A DNA stretch of 18,187 nucleotides. It comes from JANNYA01 sp031409855. GTDB lineage: Bacteria > Pseudomonadota > Gammaproteobacteria > Xanthomonadales > SZUA-5. The translations under genes and the position numbers were made by a program. Of this stretch, positions 14,849 through 18,187 are shown in pieces (the first letter of the stretch is position 1; every line of letters starts with the position of its first letter). The notes below the pieces were generated by a model that saw only the letters and a list, made by a program, of their open reading frames with translations, was not told the origin of the DNA and did no database searches. The stretch lies in contig JANNYA010000246.1 of NCBI GenBank assembly GCA_031409855.1, positions 1-18,187 of the forward strand, in the 5' to 3' direction.

Positions 14849-15214
14849 ATGTCTAATAAACCTTTATCGCCCGCTGCCACACCAGACTGGGCCGCAATAC
14901 ACAGCGATCCCGACTTTGCTGAGCTGCATCGCTTGAAGTCAGGATTTCTTTGGCGGCTGATGGCTATTTCTGTGCTGTTTTATTTTCTACTGCCGATCGG
15001 CGCGGGCTATTTCCCGGAAATTTTCAAAATCAAACTCTGGGGCCCGCTCAACGTCGGCTTAGTGTTCGCATTTAGTCAATTTGGCGTCGCTTGGGGCATC
15101 GCCTTTGTTTACGCCAGGCGCGCCAACGGTGAATTTGATCAGCGCGCCGCCGCACTGGTAGCGCGTTACACAGACAGCAAAACGCCCACCAACTCCCCTG
15201 GAGTCTCAGCATGA
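14849..15214 (+). CDS. DUF485 small membrane protein (YjcH-like)
   Basis: The product is 121 residues with two hydrophobic helices (about 33-55 and 66-90), a charged cytoplasmic start, and a polar tail. DUF485 proteins such as E. coli YjcH are encoded immediately before ActP-type symporters and are thought to be a partner or assembly subunit; their precise role is unsettled. The family's HSDPDFAELHRLKSGFLW opening is recognisable. ATG 14849 has a strong GAGGAG 7 nt upstream. Its TGA (15212-15214) overlaps the symporter ATG by 4 bp, indicating translational coupling, and it follows the porin by only 23 bp with no terminator between. Confidence 0.9.
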   Translation: MSNKPLSPAATPDWAAIHSDPDFAELHRLKSGFLWRLMAISVLFYFLLPIGAGYFPEIFKIKLWGPLNVGLVFAFSQFGVAWGIAFVYARRANGEFDQRAAALVARYTDSKTPTNSPGVSA

Positions 15215-17109
15215 AAACACGATCACGAAGTGCACTGCTTGCAGCGATTTTCGCAGCAACTCCAGCATTCGCGCAAAGCGGCGGTGCCGTTGCCGCGCAA
15301 TACAAATGGCTGACGTTTTTGGTGTTTGGCTTGATTATTGCGGCCACTATGTGCGTCACCTATTTGGCGGCGCGCCGGGTCAAAAGCGCGAATGAATTTT
15401 ACGCCGCCGGCCGCTCCATTAGCGGCATCCAAAACGGCTGGGCAATCGCCGGGGATTACCTTTCCGCCGCCAGTTTTTTAGGCATCGCGGGCTTGATTTC
15501 ACTTTATGGCTACGATGGCTTTATGTATTCGGTCGGTTGGCTGGTGGCCTACATTACTGTGTTGCTTTTGATTGCCGAACCTTGCCGCAATATCGGCAAA
15601 TACACTTTGGGCGACATCTTGGCGTTTCGCAATGACCCAAAGAAGGCGAAAACCGTCGCCGCACTTTCGACCATTACCGTATCGATATTTTATTTGACTG
15701 CGCAGATGGTGGGCTGCGGCGTGTTGGTGAAAACACTAATCGGGATTGACTATGAAATTAGCGTCATCGCCGTCGGTGTGTTGATGCTGGCGTACGTGGT
15801 GTTCGGCGGCATGGTGGCAACGACTTGGGTACAAATCATCAAAGCAGTGTTGCTGGTGAGCGCTTCATTGCTGCTGGTGTTTTTTACCTGGATGCCATAC
15901 GGCTTTTCCTTGCCCGGCTTTTTGCAAGCGGCGGTGGCTGATCCAAAAGTGCTTGCGCAGGTGAGCAAACTGCTCGGCGATCCAGCAACACAAATGAGCA
16001 TGGCCGAGCTTGGTCAGCGCTTTCTTGAGCCTGGCCTGTATCTGAAAAGCCCGATTGACCAAATTTCTTTGGGCCTAGCCTTGGTATTTGGCACCGCCGG
16101 TATGCCGCACATTTTAATGCGCTTTTTCACCGTGCCCACCGCAAAAGATGCGCGTGTCAGCGTGCTTTGGGCGATGGGCATTATCGGTGGCTTTTATGTC
16201 TTGACATTGTTCCTAGGCTTGGGTGCCGCGATCAATGTCGGCGCGGCAAAAATTAGCGCAGTCGACGCTGGTGGCAATATGGCCGGGCCGCTGTTGGCGC
16301 AGTTTGTTGGGGGTGGGCCGGAATCGATGCTGGGTAATTTGTTCTTAGCATTTGTTGCAGCCGTCGCCTTCGCCACCATTGTTGCCGTAGTTGCCGGGCT
16401 AGTGCTGGCCTCGGCTTCGGCGATGAGCCACGACTTGTGGGCAGGTGTGATCCATCCGGAAACCACGCCGCATCAAGAAGTACGAGCCGCGCGCATTAGT
16501 TCGATCATAGTCGGGATTATCGCGATCGGCATTGGCATCGCCGCCAAGGGTCAGAACGTTGCGCATTTGGTGGCACTTGCCTTTGCGGTAGCGGCGTCGA
16601 GCAATTTGCCCGCCGTGTTGCTGACGCTGTATTGGAAGCGCTGCAATACCTGCGGCATTGTGCTGGGCATGTACGGCGGCGCCGCGTGCGCGATTGGCCT
16701 AGTGTTGGTTAGCCCGAATATGACCTACCCAGATCTAGTGCGCAGCACCAACACGCCCTTGGTTGCGGCGGCGCAATTGAAACTGGCTAGCATCGAAACC
16801 GCGCTCAGTGGCAACCTTGACGCCGCCCAGCGTAGCAAGTTCGAGCTAGAACGCACCGCAGCGCTCGCCGCTAGCACCACAGCGCAAGCCAAGATCGAGC
16901 TAGTCCAAGGTCAAACCCGCAGCTTGGTGGGATTGACCGCACCCTTAATCAGCCTGAGAAATCCTGGAATTTTTAGTATTCCATTCGGGTTTCTGCTGGT
17001 AATTCTGGGATCACTGCTGACCCGCGAAAAGCGTTCCGAGGATTTGTGGGAAGAGCTTTATGTGCGCCAGAATACTGGCCTGCACGCGGAGGGGGCGAGC
17101 GGGCATTGA
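15211..17109 (+). CDS. actP: ActP-type cation/carboxylate symporter with an internal insertion
   Basis: The product is 632 residues; E. coli ActP has about 549. It belongs to the sodium:solute symporter family and probably imports acetate or similar short monocarboxylates across the inner membrane. Residues 1-21 form a signal-like segment (AFA at 19-21), as in ActP. Conserved blocks are NGWAIAGDYLSAASFLGIAG (75-94), YLTAQMVGCGVLV (161-173), FGGMVATTWVQIIKAVLL (198-215), VFGTAGMPHILMRFFTV (292-308), and VAFATIVAVVAGLVLASASA (385-404) followed by MSHDL. Two segments are longer than in ActP: about 240-282, and especially 505-582, an Ala/Gln/Glu-rich, helix-forming insertion between the last two membrane helices. 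ATG 15211 has GGAG upstream and overlaps the DUF485 stop. The exact substrate is not proven, so the symbol marks family likeness. Confidence 0.9.
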   Translation: MKTRSRSALLAAIFAATPAFAQSGGAVAAQYKWLTFLVFGLIIAATMCVTYLAARRVKSANEFYAAGRSISGIQNGWAIAGDYLSAASFLGIAGLISLYGYDGFMYSVGWLVAYITVLLLIAEPCRNIGKYTLGDILAFRNDPKKAKTVAALSTITVSIFYLTAQMVGCGVLVKTLIGIDYEISVIAVGVLMLAYVVFGGMVATTWVQIIKAVLLVSASLLLVFFTWMPYGFSLPGFLQAAVADPKVLAQVSKLLGDPATQMSMAELGQRFLEPGLYLKSPIDQISLGLALVFGTAGMPHILMRFFTVPTAKDARVSVLWAMGIIGGFYVLTLFLGLGAAINVGAAKISAVDAGGNMAGPLLAQFVGGGPESMLGNLFLAFVAAVAFATIVAVVAGLVLASASAMSHDLWAGVIHPETTPHQEVRAARISSIIVGIIAIGIGIAAKGQNVAHLVALAFAVAASSNLPAVLLTLYWKRCNTCGIVLGMYGGAACAIGLVLVSPNMTYPDLVRSTNTPLVAAAQLKLASIETALSGNLDAAQRSKFELERTAALAASTTAQAKIELVQGQTRSLVGLTAPLISLRNPGIFSIPFGFLLVILGSLLTREKRSEDLWEELYVRQNTGLHAEGASGH

Positions 17110-17191
17110 GGTTGGGCTTCAGCACGCCACCCGCGAAAAGCACCATCAAGGTATGCGTTAGCATAGTCCTGACTCAATCACTTAAATCGAC

Positions 17192-18187
17192 ATGCCCAGC
17201 TATCTAATTCTACTTTGCGCGGCGCTGTATCTATGCTTTGTGTACGCCTTGGCGCGTTGGGGCGAGCGGCGTGCGGCGCTGGGCTTAATTCGTGGGCGCG
17301 GGCGGGCGGTGCTGCATGGCTTGGCGCTGGGCGTTTATTGCTCGACATGGACGGTGTTTGGCGCGATTGGCAGCGCGTTGCGCGATGGCTATGTTTATCT
17401 GGCGATCTATCTGGGGCCGCTGCTAGTTGCACTATTTACGCCAATGATTTGGGAGCGCTTGGTCGCGCTCAAGCAGCGGCATCGGCTGGCGTCGGTGGCG
17501 GATTTTTTAGGCGCGCGCTATGGTCAAGCGGGCGCGCTCGCAGCGTTGGTGGCGTTGGTATCGTTGGCCGCTGTGGTGCCTTATGTCGCGCTGCAACTCA
17601 CTGCATTGAGCGGTGCATTGCGCGCCATAGGCGTGCTATTTCCGACCGCTTGGGTGCTGCTGTTTGCGCTGCTGATGGTGCTTTTTACCTTGCGCTTTGG
17701 CGTGCAGGATGCGCGCACGGTGGCGGAGCGCACGGGGCTTGTGTTGCTGTTGAGTATTGAAAGCCTATTCAAGCTGATCATTTTGCTTGCTTTGGCGCTT
17801 TGGGCGGCATTTTTGGTCGGCGGCACGCCCTTGGATTGGCATCAGGCAATGTTGGCGGGACCGTCAAATGCGCTTGTACTGGATGGTTTGGCTCGGCAAA
17901 ACCACTGGACCGCGCTCAATACCTTTTCCTTGATCGGGCAGACAATATTGGCGGCGGCGGCGAGTTTGCTGCTGCCACGCATGTTTCAAGTCGCCGTTGT
18001 TGAATGCGCAGATTTACGTGAGTTAAAACTGGCGCGGCTCGTTTTCTCCAGCTATCTGATTTTGGCCTGCGTCGCAGTTATACCCATCGCGGTATTGGCC
18101 GGTGCGGGCACTGGCATGCCATCGCCAGACAGTGATTTTTCGCTGATCAGCATGCCGCTGGCACGCGCGCAGTCCGCACTTGCGCTG
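17192..18187 (+). CDS. Sodium:solute-symporter-like domain of a probable CrbS/MxtR/CbrA-type sensor kinase (3' end outside window)
   Basis: The frame is open for 332 codons to the right edge. The visible part has about nine membrane helices of the sodium:solute symporter fold. The patterns LHGLALGVYCSTWTVFGAIG (41-60), AIYLGPLLVALF (71-82), HRLASVADFLGARYG (97-111) and VVPYVALQLTALSGA (128-142) match the subfamily in which this domain is fused to PAS and histidine-kinase domains (CbrA, MxtR/CrbS), not plain PutP transporters. CrbS/CrbR control acetate use in Vibrio and Pseudomonas, which fits the position 82 bp behind an ActP-type symporter. The kinase part is not in the window, so sensor function is inferred. 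I chose ATG 17192 because a stop lies at 17183 in frame; no strong Shine-Dalgarno is visible. Confidence 0.8.
   Translation, partial: MPSYLILLCAALYLCFVYALARWGERRAALGLIRGRGRAVLHGLALGVYCSTWTVFGAIGSALRDGYVYLAIYLGPLLVALFTPMIWERLVALKQRHRLASVADFLGARYGQAGALAALVALVSLAAVVPYVALQLTALSGALRAIGVLFPTAWVLLFALLMVLFTLRFGVQDARTVAERTGLVLLLSIESLFKLIILLALALWAAFLVGGTPLDWHQAMLAGPSNALVLDGLARQNHWTALNTFSLIGQTILAAAASLLLPRMFQVAVVECADLRELKLARLVFSSYLILACVAVIPIAVLAGAGTGMPSPDSDFSLISMPLARAQSALAL

Noticed and set aside
17215..17760. 181-codon plus-strand open frame near the right end, Ala/Gly/Arg-rich
   Set aside because: It lies within the 17192 frame, which is open to the window edge and carries the symporter-domain signatures.
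1..18187. CRISPR arrays, tRNA/rRNA genes, insertion sequences with transposase
   Set aside because: I looked for regular direct repeats with spacers, tRNA-like cloverleafs and transposase motifs and saw none; small RNAs cannot be excluded by eye.

Overview
The window looks like a chromosomal segment of a betaproteobacterium with moderate-to-high G+C. The evidence is the Nuo complex I gene order, a yggS gene divergent from pilT-pilU, and a DcaP-type porin next to an acetate-permease-type transporter. The species cannot be read from the sequence. Gene density is normal. Most genes belong to recognisable families. Accessory material is confined to a toxin-antitoxin pair (about 3608-4240), possibly a GNAT gene, and a repeat-bearing gap (12780-13466).

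Layout. (1) Positions 2-3496, + strand: the distal end of the nuo operon (3' end of nuoL, then nuoM and nuoN), tightly packed with overlapping starts and stops. These are the three antiporter-like proton-pumping membrane subunits of respiratory complex I. (2) Positions 3582-4240, +: a perfect hairpin, a likely promoter/operator and a two-gene type II toxin-antitoxin module with a RelE/ParE-fold toxin. (3) Positions 4327-6823, - strand: a probable operon encoding a membrane-anchored M48 metallopeptidase, a protein with two cyclic-nucleotide-binding domains fused to a rhodanese, and a GNAT acetyltransferase. (4) Positions 6956-8712, -: an MBL-fold hydrolase of lactonase type and a solitary ExbB/TolQ-family proton-channel protein followed by a strong intrinsic terminator. 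(5) Positions 8844-10312: pdxJ (+) and yggS (-), convergent and sharing the four bases CTAG as overlapping stop codons; both concern vitamin B6 (synthesis, and PLP homeostasis). (6) Positions 10512-12779, +: pilT and pilU, the retraction ATPases of type IV pili. (7) Positions 12780-13466: no convincing intact gene, but a possible decayed small secreted Cys-rich ORF, a 122-bp element with 35-bp imperfect terminal inverted repeats, and a near-perfect 26-bp palindrome. (8) Positions 13467-18187, +: an uptake-and-sensing locus comprising a DcaP-type outer-membrane porin, a DUF485 membrane protein, an ActP-type cation/carboxylate symporter, and the N-terminal transporter-like domain of a protein resembling CrbS/MxtR/CbrA sensor kinases, which runs off the right end.

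How the genes work together: the last block reads as a complete route for small carboxylates, with a porin for the outer membrane, a symporter plus small partner for the inner membrane, and a sensor whose input domain resembles a symporter. The 26-bp palindrome 57 bp before the porin start is the best candidate control site for that block. No clearly new multi-gene system was found. The items most worth following up are the 78-residue insertion in the ActP-type transporter, the palindrome-controlled carboxylate locus, the cNMP-rhodanese/M48/GNAT operon, and the divergent PdxJ convergent with yggS.
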